NCBI GenBank assembly: GCA_903907075.1
Contig: CAIVMQ010000028.1
Location: 1 to 50,011, forward strand
Reading direction: 5' to 3'
From: an uncultured Bacteroidia bacterium
Lineage (GTDB): Bacteria; Bacteroidota; Bacteroidia; Bacteroidales; Prolixibacteraceae
DNA: 50,011 bases
Shown: positions 37,328 to 46,275 of the stretch, one piece after another
Layout: each line of letters starts with the position of its first letter
Position numbering within the stretch: position 1 is the first letter of the stretch
Program-made: the position numbers and the translations under genes
Notes under the pieces: model-generated
The model's input: only the letters and a program-made list of their open reading frames with translations
The model's database searches: none
What the model was told of the DNA's origin: nothing

Positions 37328-37790
37328 CTGATAATTTGATAATTAATTGAATTAATTTAAAATACTACTGTTTTATCAGTAATACGAGAACTATTTTTGC
37401 CTCTTTCGATAATATCTGAATGGTGACTATTTAATTATTTTTCCGTGATAAAGTTACTATTTTTGATTGTTTTCTTATCCTTAAATTCAAACTCCGAATA
37501 ATCAAAGGAATTATAAGACAAATCGGTTACACCAATAATTTGCTGAATTGTATCCTTTAGCAAAAGATTAAAAGATATTTCAACGTGTTTTTTAAGATTT
37601 ATTAAAAATAATAAAAAGAGTATACATGTTTAAAACATTGAATATTAATTATATACGATATAATTAATTTGGTTTGTTGATTTTTTTGAATTTTTCACTA
37701 TTGATTTGTTTTGTTTAATACCTCAAAGGTTCAGAATCAATAAAAAAAATTCCATATTTGCACTATCAAATAATCAATATTGTATAAAAG
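37328..37790. other. 463-base AT-rich intergenic region with a possible gene remnant
   Basis: No complete gene. On the - strand an open frame of about 63 codons ends in TAA at 37437-37435 and reads, near its end, GVTDLSYNSFDYSEFEFKDK. The composition is protein-like but there is no ATG; TTG at about 37564 is the only plausible start. It could be the tail of a decayed gene. On the + strand just before the DUF1573 gene, CATATTTG (37755-37762) is one base from the promoter -7 box. Confidence 0.3.
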
Positions 37791-38270
37791 ATGAAAAAAT
37801 TAATTCTTTTGTTCGTTTTACCATTGTTTGCTGCTTTGCAAATGAATGCACAAACAAATCAGGCTGCACCTGCACCTCCAGTAAATCCTAATGCACCGGT
37901 TGCTAAATGGGATAAATTGGTAAATGATTTTGGAAGTATTGCTTTTAATGTTCCCAAAACAGCTGAATTTACACTGTCAAATGCAGGGAAAGAGCCATTA
38001 ATTATTAGTTCTGCTAGAGCTTCATGCGGATGTACTAACCTGAAATATTCTCAGGAACCAATACTTCCGGGTAAAAGCGCTACCGTTTCGGCTACTTACA
38101 ACGCTGCAACACAAGGTGTATTCACTAAGACTATTACTGTAGTTACGAATGCGGATGCAAATCCTGTAGTACTTCAGATCAAAGGAACAGTATTACCAAA
38201 TCCAAATCCGCCAGCTCCACCGGCACCAGCTCCAGCAGCGGCACCGGTATCTGCTCCTGCTTCAAAATAA
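37791..38270 (+). CDS. DUF1573 secreted protein with Pro/Ala-rich tail
   Basis: 159 residues. Signal peptide (1-20, MNAQ), then one DUF1573 Ig-like (ASPM-SPD-2-Hydin-like) domain (about 38-137): VNDFGSIAFNVPKTAEFTLSNAGKEPL, given here in part as VNDFGSIAFN, and SARASCGCTNLKYSQEPILP with the typical SCGCT. The tail (138-159) is almost only Pro, Ala and Ser. Known: DUF1573 proteins are abundant exported proteins of Bacteroidota with no assigned function. A strong terminator follows, so the gene is monocistronic. Confidence 0.9.
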   Translation: MKKLILLFVLPLFAALQMNAQTNQAAPAPPVNPNAPVAKWDKLVNDFGSIAFNVPKTAEFTLSNAGKEPLIISSARASCGCTNLKYSQEPILPGKSATVSATYNAATQGVFTKTITVVTNADANPVVLQIKGTVLPNPNPPAPPAPAPAAAPVSAPASK

Positions 38271-38287
38271 ATTGGATTTAGATGGTT

Positions 38288-38329
38288 AAAAAGGGTGAAA
38301 TCTTTCTAAAGGATTTCACCCTTTTTTTG
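38288..38329 (+). terminator. Rho-independent terminator after the DUF1573 gene
   Basis: AAAAAGGGTGAAATC (38288-38302) pairs perfectly with GATTTCACCCTTTTT (38312-38326) around a 9-base loop, and the run of T continues to 38328. The A-run and T-run make it potentially bidirectional. Confidence 0.9.
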
Positions 38330-38455
38330 CGTGTGGCGATTCTACATTAAATCACTATTTTGCTTGCCTACACCCTAAATTACAGCTTGTAACATCAAAA
38401 TGTTAAATTCTTTTATTAATGGCATTAAACATTTTTTCATTGCATTGAAAAAGGC

Positions 38456-38463
38456 TATTTTTG
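38456..38463 (+). promoter_or_regulatory. Promoter -7 element for gpmI
   Basis: TATTTTTG is an exact TAnnTTTG match 37 bases before the start codon. The nearest TTG (38440-38442) is only 13 bases upstream, so the -33 part is unclear. Confidence 0.45.
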
Positions 38464-38499
38464 CCCCGATTTTTAACTCGTTAATTCAAAAACACAAAT

Positions 38500-40032
38500 A
38501 TGTCAGCTATTAAAAAAACAATGCTTATGATTCTTGATGGATGGGGCATTGGAGACAAAACTATTTCAGATGCAATCTCTTGTTCGTCAACTCCGTTTAT
38601 TGATTCACTTTATCAAAAGTATCCACACAGTACATTATTGACATATGGTGAGAATGTTGGGTTACCCGATGGCCAAATGGGAAATTCGGAAGTGGGCCAT
38701 CTTAATATTGGAGCTGGACGTGTTCTTTATCAGGATCTTGTTAAGATCAACAAAGCTGTCAGAGAGAAGACATTATGGGATAATCCTCAAATTATTAAAG
38801 CTTATCAGTATGCCAAAGAAAATGATAAACAAGTTCACCTTGTAGGCTTAATTGGTCCTGGTGGAGTTCATGCATTAAGTTTGCATATGATTGCTTTGGC
38901 TCAGATGGCTACTGATATGGGCCTTGAAAAAATATTTGTTCATGGGATGACCGATGGTCGGGATACCGATCCGCGTTCTGCGTATGATTTTGTTAAGGAA
39001 GATCTTGCCGGATTAGAAAAAACAAATGGTCGTTTTGCTACATTAATTGGTCGTTATTATGGAATGGACCGAGATACCAATTGGAATCGGGTTAAGCTAG
39101 CCTATGACTTACTAACAAAAGGTGCAGGAAAAAAATCAAGAGACGTTCTTGCCTCTATACAAGAGTCATATGATGAGGGCATTACTGACGAATTTATTAA
39201 TCCTATTGTCCTTACTGATGATCATAATCAACCATTGACTACTGTTCGGGAGGGTGATGTGGTGATATGTTACAATTATAGAACCGATCGTTTGCGCGAA
39301 TTAACGATTGTATTCACCCAAGAGAATCATCCGGATCAAGAGATGAAAACGATTCCTCTTGAATGGTACACAATGACAAATTACAAGTCTAGCTTTAAAG
39401 GTATAAACGTTATCTTTAATAAGGATAATGTTGAGAATACGATGGGAGAGACTGTCTCGAAAGCCGGATTAAAACAGATTAGAATTGCAGAAACTGAAAA
39501 ATATCCTCATGTGACCTTCTTTTTTTCCGGAGGTCGTGAAGTTGAATTTCCTGGAGAAAAACGTATTGTGATCCCTTCGCCCAAAGTTGCTACCTATGAT
39601 CTGAAACCTGAAATGTCGGCTCCCTTAATTAAAGATGCTATAATTGCGGAGATTAATGCAAAAAGTGCCGATTTTATCTGTCTTAATTTTGCTAACGGCG
39701 ATATGGTTGGCCATACGGGAGTATATTCGGCTATTCAAACAGCGATTACTGCTGTTGATCAATGTGCTAACGAGGTGGTTACAGCTGCTCAAGCTAACGG
39801 ATATGATGTTGTTGTTATTGCAGATCATGGGAATGCAGATTTTGCTCTGAATGAGGATGGAAGTGCCAATACTGCTCACTCTCTAAATTTAGTCCCTTTT
39901 ATTTGGGTTACGAATCACCAAGGCGGTAAAGCTTTAGATGGAATTTTGGCCGATGTAGCTCCAACGTTACTCTCTATCATGGGTGTTGCTATACCATCGG
40001 ATATGACAGGTAAAGTACTGATTGAGAGATAG
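38500..40032 (+). CDS. gpmI: 2,3-bisphosphoglycerate-independent phosphoglycerate mutase
   Basis: 510 residues, the standard iPGM length. Alkaline-phosphatase-fold halves carry the metal and catalytic motifs: MLMILDGWGIG, the nucleophile Ser in GQMGNSEVGHLNIGAGR (S63), VHGMTDGRDTDP, the phosphate-binding YNYRTDRLRE, and DHGNADF plus NTAHSLNLVPF near the C-terminus. It interconverts 3- and 2-phosphoglycerate in glycolysis and gluconeogenesis and needs manganese. The DUF3109 gene starts one base after its stop, so the two are probably translated together. Confidence 0.97.
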   Translation: MSAIKKTMLMILDGWGIGDKTISDAISCSSTPFIDSLYQKYPHSTLLTYGENVGLPDGQMGNSEVGHLNIGAGRVLYQDLVKINKAVREKTLWDNPQIIKAYQYAKENDKQVHLVGLIGPGGVHALSLHMIALAQMATDMGLEKIFVHGMTDGRDTDPRSAYDFVKEDLAGLEKTNGRFATLIGRYYGMDRDTNWNRVKLAYDLLTKGAGKKSRDVLASIQESYDEGITDEFINPIVLTDDHNQPLTTVREGDVVICYNYRTDRLRELTIVFTQENHPDQEMKTIPLEWYTMTNYKSSFKGINVIFNKDNVENTMGETVSKAGLKQIRIAETEKYPHVTFFFSGGREVEFPGEKRIVIPSPKVATYDLKPEMSAPLIKDAIIAEINAKSADFICLNFANGDMVGHTGVYSAIQTAITAVDQCANEVVTAAQANGYDVVVIADHGNADFALNEDGSANTAHSLNLVPFIWVTNHQGGKALDGILADVAPTLLSIMGVAIPSDMTGKVLIER

Positions 40033-40033
40033 T

Positions 40034-40615
40034 ATGTTGCAGATAGGAAAGGCAGTAGTAAGCCTCGATGTAATTCAAAAAGAGTTCTGTTGCGATATTG
40101 TAAAATGTAAGGGTGCATGCTGCGTGGCAGGCGATAGCGGTGCTCCCGTTACAACTGAAGAAGCTCAACTAATAGAGCTTCTCTACCCTCAGTTTGAAGG
40201 CTATCTATCGGACGAGAATAAAGAGGAGATTGTTAGGCAGGGTTTTTCTGTTATCGATTCTGACGGTGACCTAGTAACTCCCATTGTAGGAAATAACGAA
40301 TGTGTATATACCTTTGTAGACGAGCGAGGAATTACCAAGTGCGCAATAGAACGGGCTTATCTTGAAAAGAAAACAACTTTTCGCAAGCCTGTTTCTTGTC
40401 ATCTTTTCCCAATCCGAATAACCTCTTATAAACGCTTCGACGCAGTTAACTACCAACAATTAGATATTTGTCAGCCGGGAAGAATTTGCGGTAAAAGCCA
40501 GGCCTTACCACTATATAAATACCTACAGGAACCATTGATCCGGGCTTATGGTCCTGAATGGTACGATGAACTTACCTATGCGGCTGAAAATTTAACGGAA
40601 GATCAGCTTAGATAA
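40034..40615 (+). CDS. DUF3109 Cys-rich metal-binding-like protein
   Basis: ATG at 40034 chosen (MLQIGKAVVSLDVI); an in-frame TTG at 40022 would overlap gpmI. 193 residues with the family signature FCCDIVKCKGACCVAGDSGAP at the start (shown in part: CCDIVKCKGACCVAGDSG). Further Cys lie at NECVY, KCAIE, SCHLFP, DICQPG and GRICGK. The layout resembles YkgJ-type zinc/iron-chelating proteins. Known: DUF3109 is common in Bacteroidota and uncharacterised. It sits one base after gpmI; a shared job is not evident. Confidence 0.87.
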   Translation: MLQIGKAVVSLDVIQKEFCCDIVKCKGACCVAGDSGAPVTTEEAQLIELLYPQFEGYLSDENKEEIVRQGFSVIDSDGDLVTPIVGNNECVYTFVDERGITKCAIERAYLEKKTTFRKPVSCHLFPIRITSYKRFDAVNYQQLDICQPGRICGKSQALPLYKYLQEPLIRAYGPEWYDELTYAAENLTEDQLR

Positions 40616-40638
40616 ATTAAATTGAATACTATTTTTGT

Positions 40639-41610
40639 TTAGTTTCCCTCTGCAATTACAGTCATCTCAACATTCCCTTCATGCACAGCTACTGCATCAA
40701 CAAGATATGATGGGACTAGTCGTTCTCCATTACTAATTGTAGATAAATAAGGATCAATAGGCTCACGTTTAGCCAAATGTATGGCAATTTCAGCTGCTGT
40801 AGTGGCCATTGTCTTGATCCTCTTAAATACTGTAACAGATTGATTACCGGCAATTATCTCTTGAATATTTTTCATGTCAGCATCTTGCCCTGCAATTACA
40901 ACACTCTTTAATAATCCTCGCTCTTTTAATGCTTTTATGGCACCAATTGCCATGGCATCGTTTCCACAGATTATAGCATCTAATTTATTCTTCGTCTCTT
41001 CAAGGCAGGCAACGGCTAAACGATAACCCTCCTCGGGAGTCCATGAGTTTGCAAATTGCCTAAAAACAATATTAATCTCCTCTCGTTCGACATACGGTTG
41101 CAAGATATTCATCTGTCCGATATAGAGCATCCGACTATTATTATCGTTTGGAGGCCCTCCAAGTATGGCATAGCTCCCCTTAGGTTTTATTTTTGTAAGG
41201 TACTGTGCTTGTATTTCCCCAACTCTGATATTGTCGGTAGATACATAATAGTCAAGTCTGCAATTGTTTATGAGTCTGTCGTAGGCAATAACCCGAATAT
41301 CCTTTTTATGTGCCAGAGTTACAATCTGGGCTGCAGTAGACTGATCTACCGGGATTACAACCAGCACCATCGCTCCTCTTTTAATTAACTCTTTGGCTTG
41401 AGAAAGTTGTTTTTCAGCATTGTTATCGGCTACTCTTACCATTGGAATCCCTTCCAGGGTTTTAACAGCTTCTGTAAAGTAACGCTCATCATTTTGCCAG
41501 CGTGGTGCATCGTAACTGTGAATGAGCAGACCGACTTTGGGGTGCTTGGGAGCACATCCGGCAAGGGATAGCCCCACCAGAAGTACGAATGAAAAAATCG
41601 TTGTTTTCAT
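40639..41610 (-). CDS. Sugar-binding lipoprotein of the XylF/RbsB (Peripla_BP_4) type, solitary
   Basis: 323 residues. Lipobox LAGC (C19). Class I periplasmic binding fold: PKVGLLIHSYDAPRWQNDERY, MVLVVIPVDQSTAAQIV, VIAYDRLINNCRLDYYVSTDN, YAILGGPPNDNNS and DAIICGNDAMAIGAIKALKE. The YDRLI, VSTDN and GNDAMA segments are most like D-xylose-binding proteins. No permease or ATPase gene is adjacent, so it may act as a sensor input or with a distant transporter. Both neighbours point differently, so it is monocistronic. The upstream region has a - strand -7 box and two direct repeats. Confidence 0.87.
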   Translation of the reverse strand: MKTTIFSFVLLVGLSLAGCAPKHPKVGLLIHSYDAPRWQNDERYFTEAVKTLEGIPMVRVADNNAEKQLSQAKELIKRGAMVLVVIPVDQSTAAQIVTLAHKKDIRVIAYDRLINNCRLDYYVSTDNIRVGEIQAQYLTKIKPKGSYAILGGPPNDNNSRMLYIGQMNILQPYVEREEINIVFRQFANSWTPEEGYRLAVACLEETKNKLDAIICGNDAMAIGAIKALKERGLLKSVVIAGQDADMKNIQEIIAGNQSVTVFKRIKTMATTAAEIAIHLAKREPIDPYLSTISNGERLVPSYLVDAVAVHEGNVEMTVIAEGN

Positions 41611-41638
41611 TGAGATTCAGATTTTTAGATTAAAAATT

Positions 41639-41682
41639 ACAGCAAGAAGAATCAATAAAGATTATGCTATAACAGCAAGAAG
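41639..41682. repeat. Pair of direct repeats in the leader of the sugar-binding protein gene
   Basis: ACAGCAAGAAG occurs at 41639-41649 and again at 41672-41682. The copies are 33 bases apart (about three helical turns), between the start codon at 41610 and the probable promoter at 41721. Could be a regulator binding site; chance cannot be excluded for an 11-mer. Confidence 0.35.
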
Positions 41683-41720
41683 CAGATCCAGAATAGGAAT
41701 TATGAAGTTATCTAACTATT

Positions 41721-41728
41721 CAAAGTTA
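41721..41728 (-). promoter_or_regulatory. Promoter -7 element for the sugar-binding protein gene
   Basis: On the - strand this reads TAACTTTG, a full TAnnTTTG match. The nearest TTG upstream (41745-41743) is 14 bases away, shorter than usual. Confidence 0.4.
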
Positions 41729-41773
41729 CGTAACAATTTAGACAAAAAATAGATTCGTGCTATAATTTTTAAA

Positions 41774-42418
41774 TTAAAGACCATTCCACTCCATGAAAAA
41801 CTGTTCAAGGTAGTTGACCATAAATTGATGCCGCTGTTCTGCAAGTGATTTTCCGGATTTTGTTTGCATCTGATCTTTTAGAAGCAAGAGCTTCTCGTAG
41901 AAATGATTTATTGTGTGGGTATTATTTTTTTTGTAATCTTCAAAATCGATATGCATCACCGGCGGGATATTGGGATCGTATATTACCCGACTTCTGCTAC
42001 CACCGTAGGCAAAGGTTCGCGCAATCCCAATTGCTCCAATAGCATCAAGCCTGTCGGCATCTTGAACTACCCTGCATTCCAAATCATCGGTGGAGGTACT
42101 CACCTGCGCCCCCTTGAAACTCACCCCCTCAATTACCCGACAAATCTTTTCAGTTAGATCTTTATCTAAAGCGCAGTCTTCAAGCCATTTTTTAGATCTT
42201 TGTGATTCGGTATTATCATCCGATAATTTCCAGTCGTCCATATCGTGGAGTAATGCAGCCATTTCAACGACAAAAAGATCAACATCTTCATCTTTTCCAA
42301 TAGACATAGCCATTGTTCTGACACGTTCAATATGCCACCAATCGTGTCCCGACGACTCATGTTCAAGAAATGATTTTACAAATAACTGTGTATCTGCAAT
42401 CAGCTTTTTTTTATTCAC
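41774..42418 (-). CDS. HD-domain phosphohydrolase
   Basis: 214 residues, cytoplasmic, all helical. The HD metal site is visible: H in GHDWWHIERVR, the HD pair in AALLHDMDDWK, and a later Asp in VVQDADRLDAIGAIGIAR. The arrangement matches the YedJ-like group of HD hydrolases that act on nucleotides or other phosphate esters; the substrate is unknown. The DRLDAIGAIGIART segment is characteristic of this group. Stands alone; 205 bases separate it from the divergent HydG-like gene. Confidence 0.87.
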   Translation of the reverse strand: MNKKKLIADTQLFVKSFLEHESSGHDWWHIERVRTMAMSIGKDEDVDLFVVEMAALLHDMDDWKLSDDNTESQRSKKWLEDCALDKDLTEKICRVIEGVSFKGAQVSTSTDDLECRVVQDADRLDAIGAIGIARTFAYGGSRSRVIYDPNIPPVMHIDFEDYKKNNTHTINHFYEKLLLLKDQMQTKSGKSLAEQRHQFMVNYLEQFFMEWNGL

Positions 42419-42623
42419 AACCAGAAGATGTAAAGGTTAGTAGTGCTTTCGAATCTTAATTTATTTTAAAGCGACTTTTACCTAATTTTTTATTTTTTAA
42501 TTTGGGATGAAAATAGTAAAATATATAATTGTTTTGTTTATTAAAAGAACATGTTTGAATCGGAATATTAACGAACAATTAGCTTTTGAAATAGTTATCT
42601 TTACGATATAGAGATTAAACTCC

Positions 42624-44135
42624 ATGGAAACAGATCGCTACATCACCAATTGGGTTAAGGGTGTTATTGTCAAAAGAGAGATTGACAAATACCTTATTGA
42701 TGGAAAGGATTTTATCGATGAGCAAGATATTGGTAAACGATTAATTGAGAATAGGAATCCTCCTTCAGCGCATATCAAAGATATTCTCGAGAAATCATTA
42801 GCTATTCAAACTCTTAATTCAGATGAGACGGCCGCTCTTCTGAATGTCACATCACAAGATGATTGGGAAAGGATCTTTGAAACAGCCTTGGTTGTGAAGA
42901 AGAAAGTTTACGATAATCGAATCGTATTTTTTGCACCGCTTTACTGTTCAAATCTTTGTGTAAATAATTGTGCCTATTGTGGTTTTCGAATTCAAAATCG
43001 AAATGAGATCAGAAGGCTTCTCACACTCGAAGAGATACGTAATGAGACTTCTGTTGTTTTAAAGGAAGGTCATAAACGCCTAATACTAGTCTTTGGCGAA
43101 CATTATCGCTCTGATGTCGATTATATTGCTGCAGCTGTGAAGAGTGTTTATGACGTTACCGAAATCTCAAGTCAATCTGGTCAATCCTCATCAATTAGAC
43201 GTGTAAATATAAATGCGGCTCCGATGGAGATTGAAAAACTTCAAATTTTAAAAAAATCAGGAATAGGAACTTACCAAGTTTTTCAGGAGACCTACCATCA
43301 TCAAACCTATCACTCCGTTCATCCTGCAAATACCATAAAAGGGGATTACCGGTGGCGTCTTTATGCCTTGCATCGAGCTATGGATGCTGGAATAGAGGAT
43401 GTTGGAATTGGCTCACTGTTTGGTCTTTATGATTGGCGTTTTGAAGCGATGGGTCTTCTTGCTCATGCATTAGATCTAGAACGACAATTCGGAGTTGGAC
43501 CTCATACAATCTCATTTCCACGCATGACACCTGCTTCAGGATCTTTTCTCTCAGCCGATTCTCCCTGGAGGGTATCGGATGATGATTTTAAAAAACTTGT
43601 AGCAGTATTGCGACTTTCTATGCCAACAGCCGGAATGATTGTTACTGCACGTGAGAAGGCTGAAATTAAAAAAAGTGCTATTCTATTAGGCTGTACTCAA
43701 ACTGATGCTTCAACACGTATTGGCATTGGTGCTTATAGTGATCAGAAAAAGGAGGAGAATCTGAATAATAAACAGTTTTCAATTGGCGACTCACGTAATC
43801 TGGAAGAAGTTATTCAGGAGGTGGTTGGGTTAGGATTTATCCCCTCTTTTTGCACAGCCGGTTATCGCTGTGGCAGGACAGGCTCAACTATTATGGGTAT
43901 GCTCAGTCATTGTGACGAGGGGAAATTTTGTAAATTAAATGCTGTTCTAACATTTCGTGAATACCTTTCGGATTACGCCACAGCACTTACTCGCACAGAT
44001 GGAGAGGCTTTAATAACTAAGGAGATAAACGAAATTGAGTCGATGAAATACTTCCGCACAAAACCCCATTTATTGGAAAAATTTCGTAACGATTATAGAG
44101 AAATTCTAGTTGGCAAAAGGGATTTGTATGTGTGA
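42624..44135 (+). CDS. hydG: HydG-like radical SAM tyrosine lyase with altered C-terminal cluster motif
   Basis: 503 residues. The radical SAM motif CVNNCAYC (C112, C116, C119) sits in a ThiH/HydG-type context (FFAPLYCSNLCVNNCAYCGF), followed by LILVFGEHYR, GTYQVFQETYHHQTYH, GIGSLFGLYDWRFE and HTISFPRM. The length and C-terminal domain (residues 400-503) match HydG, not the shorter ThiH. Known: HydG splits tyrosine into CO and cyanide and builds Fe(CO)2(CN) on a second cluster bound by CX2CX22C. Here that motif reads C410, G413, C436, so the middle Cys is Gly, with extra Cys at 416 and 430. No hydE, hydF or hydrogenase gene is in the window. Thus either HydG with a shifted ligand or a related enzyme with another product. 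Confidence 0.75.
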   Translation: METDRYITNWVKGVIVKREIDKYLIDGKDFIDEQDIGKRLIENRNPPSAHIKDILEKSLAIQTLNSDETAALLNVTSQDDWERIFETALVVKKKVYDNRIVFFAPLYCSNLCVNNCAYCGFRIQNRNEIRRLLTLEEIRNETSVVLKEGHKRLILVFGEHYRSDVDYIAAAVKSVYDVTEISSQSGQSSSIRRVNINAAPMEIEKLQILKKSGIGTYQVFQETYHHQTYHSVHPANTIKGDYRWRLYALHRAMDAGIEDVGIGSLFGLYDWRFEAMGLLAHALDLERQFGVGPHTISFPRMTPASGSFLSADSPWRVSDDDFKKLVAVLRLSMPTAGMIVTAREKAEIKKSAILLGCTQTDASTRIGIGAYSDQKKEENLNNKQFSIGDSRNLEEVIQEVVGLGFIPSFCTAGYRCGRTGSTIMGMLSHCDEGKFCKLNAVLTFREYLSDYATALTRTDGEALITKEINEIESMKYFRTKPHLLEKFRNDYREILVGKRDLYV

Positions 44136-44218
44136 ATCTATATCAATTATAAATAGTAATTTTCGAGGGAGATTTGGATTCACCAAATAGTATATCCTGC
44201 AGTGACAAAACTAATTTT

Positions 44219-46159
44219 ATGAAGCTCAGAAAAATCCATCTAACTACGCTGATTCTTTTTTTATCCGTGTTCTCATATGCCCAAACTTATGTGGTTTCTT
44301 CTCCAGATAATAGGGTTGTAGTTAAGATCAGCAATACTGACAAACTTAATTATTCAGTGCTTTTTAATAATAATCAGATTATTACAGAGTCGCAACTAGG
44401 TTTTGAATTTAAAAAGGAGCTACCCTTGAATGGTGGTTTTATCGTTACAGATTATCAGAAACGTGAAATTAATGAATTATGGAACCCGGTTGTTCGATCG
44501 AAACACGCTGAAATAGTAAATAATTACAATGAATCGCTGTTAAGCTTTAAGGAGAACAAATTATCAAGACGTGAGATGGAACTCACTTTTAGAGTCTTTA
44601 ATGATGGCGTAGCTTTTCGCATGAGGCTCTTTCGGTCCGAAATGAATGGGAATCGCCAGCTAATTAAAGAGTCTACCTCTTTTAATATCCCCGGAAATCC
44701 TAAAGCCTGGGTCGTTGAGTATGGCAAATATTCAACTTCTCAGGAATCTGAATTTATTGAAAGATCATTAAGTTATGTTTCCCAACATACCATTGCTGGT
44801 TTACCCTTTTTAATGAACTACAACGATCGTTGTTGGGTTGCCATTACAGAGGCCAAAATAGATAATTATCCCGCCTTTTATTTAGGCACAAATGGAAAGA
44901 AGAATCATCTTGTAACTAAATTATCACCACTTCTTTATGAACCTGAAAATGGTGTAAAAGCAAGGTTTAGTGACGATATTTATACGCCATGGCGAGTGAT
45001 TATGATTGCTGAAACACCCGGTAAACTTATTGAATCTGAGATTATTCAGAATCTCAATGAGCCTTGTGCCATAAAAGATCCTTCGTGGATTAAGCCGGGT
45101 ATTAGTGCTTGGGATCATTGGTGGAGCGGTGACGTTTTAATGGAGATGCCTGTTATTAAGCAATATATTGATTTTTCAGCCCAGATGGGTTGGAGTTATA
45201 TGCTTGTCGATTGGCAATGGTATGGTAAGTATTCATCTGCCGACGCCGATATTACCAAAGCGGCACCTCAGATCGATATGCCTGAAATTATTCGATATGC
45301 GAAATCAAAAAACATTAAAATTATAGTATGGCTTTATAATAGTGATGTGAATCGAAATTCGGCCTATAAGAAGGCATTTCCAATTTATCAGCAGTGGGGT
45401 ATAGGGGGTGTTAAAATCGATTTTATGGACCGCGATGATCAGGATATGGTAAATTGGTATCATGATATTATTAAATGTGCTGCAGAATATCATCTGCTGG
45501 TTGACTTTCATGGGGCTTATAAACCGGATGGAATTATCCGGACCTACCCTAATATGATCACACGTGAAGGGGTTATGGGAAATGAATATTATAAAGGATC
45601 AAAAAAAATGAGCCCTGAGCATAATATAAAAATCGCTTTTACCAGAATGCTAGCGGGTCAAATGGATTACACTCCTGGGGCTTTCTTAAATGTAACAAAG
45701 GAACAATTTAAAAATCAATCACCTACTCTGGTCTGGAATACGCGCGCTGCTGAACTCTCGAAATTTATAATCTATGAAAGTCCACTTACAGTCGTTTGTG
45801 ATCATCCTGATAATATTCTCAATCAACCCGGTTCAGAATTCCTTAAGATCGTTCCAACTACCTGGGATGATATTCATGTTATCGGCGGTTATCCTGGTGA
45901 TTTTATTGCGATTGCCAAAAAAACTGGAAAGGATTGGTTTATTGGTGTCATGAATAACAGCAAAATGAAGGAGGTAATACTTAAATTAGATTTTATACCA
46001 CCTGGGACTTCGAATATAGAGATTTGGGCAGATGGTGATAATGCAAATGATTCACCAAAAGAGCTTAATATATTTTCTCGAAAAGTCACCTTTGGAGAAT
46101 CCTTAAAAGTTATAATGGCAAATAATGGTGGTTTTGTAGCACGTATTAAAGGAAATTAA
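44219..46159 (+). CDS. GH97 family glycosidase, retaining (alpha-galactosidase-like) type, secreted
   Basis: ATG at 44219 chosen because it begins a signal peptide (LILFLSVFSYAQ); an upstream TTG at 44174 adds 15 unlikely residues. 646 residues: N-terminal beta-supersandwich (about 22-280), (beta/alpha)8 barrel with ISAWDHWWSGDV, YMLVDWQWY, GVKIDFMDRDDQDM and TREGVMGNEYY, and a C-terminal beta domain. D401 (KIDFMD) is placed as the nucleophile of the retaining subgroup. E456 lies 55 residues further, the spacing of the catalytic pair in Bacteroides thetaiotaomicron GH97b, an alpha-galactosidase. Inverting members such as SusB lack this Asp. No SusC/D nearby. It starts 83 bases after hydG. Confidence 0.88.
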   Translation: MKLRKIHLTTLILFLSVFSYAQTYVVSSPDNRVVVKISNTDKLNYSVLFNNNQIITESQLGFEFKKELPLNGGFIVTDYQKREINELWNPVVRSKHAEIVNNYNESLLSFKENKLSRREMELTFRVFNDGVAFRMRLFRSEMNGNRQLIKESTSFNIPGNPKAWVVEYGKYSTSQESEFIERSLSYVSQHTIAGLPFLMNYNDRCWVAITEAKIDNYPAFYLGTNGKKNHLVTKLSPLLYEPENGVKARFSDDIYTPWRVIMIAETPGKLIESEIIQNLNEPCAIKDPSWIKPGISAWDHWWSGDVLMEMPVIKQYIDFSAQMGWSYMLVDWQWYGKYSSADADITKAAPQIDMPEIIRYAKSKNIKIIVWLYNSDVNRNSAYKKAFPIYQQWGIGGVKIDFMDRDDQDMVNWYHDIIKCAAEYHLLVDFHGAYKPDGIIRTYPNMITREGVMGNEYYKGSKKMSPEHNIKIAFTRMLAGQMDYTPGAFLNVTKEQFKNQSPTLVWNTRAAELSKFIIYESPLTVVCDHPDNILNQPGSEFLKIVPTTWDDIHVIGGYPGDFIAIAKKTGKDWFIGVMNNSKMKEVILKLDFIPPGTSNIEIWADGDNANDSPKELNIFSRKVTFGESLKVIMANNGGFVARIKGN

Positions 46160-46275
46160 ATTTATGAACCCAATACGTATTAATTCTAATTCCTCTTTTT
46201 TAGCTGTTAGCGATGCGGTTCGTTAAAATCGATCAGTATCGGTTCTTACAAAACTGAGAAAATAATTATTCTTAC

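Noticed and set aside
46160-46275. AATACGTATT palindrome as a regulatory site before the S37 peptidase gene
   Set aside because: A single 10-base palindrome in AT-rich DNA is expected by chance, and no promoter element accompanies it.
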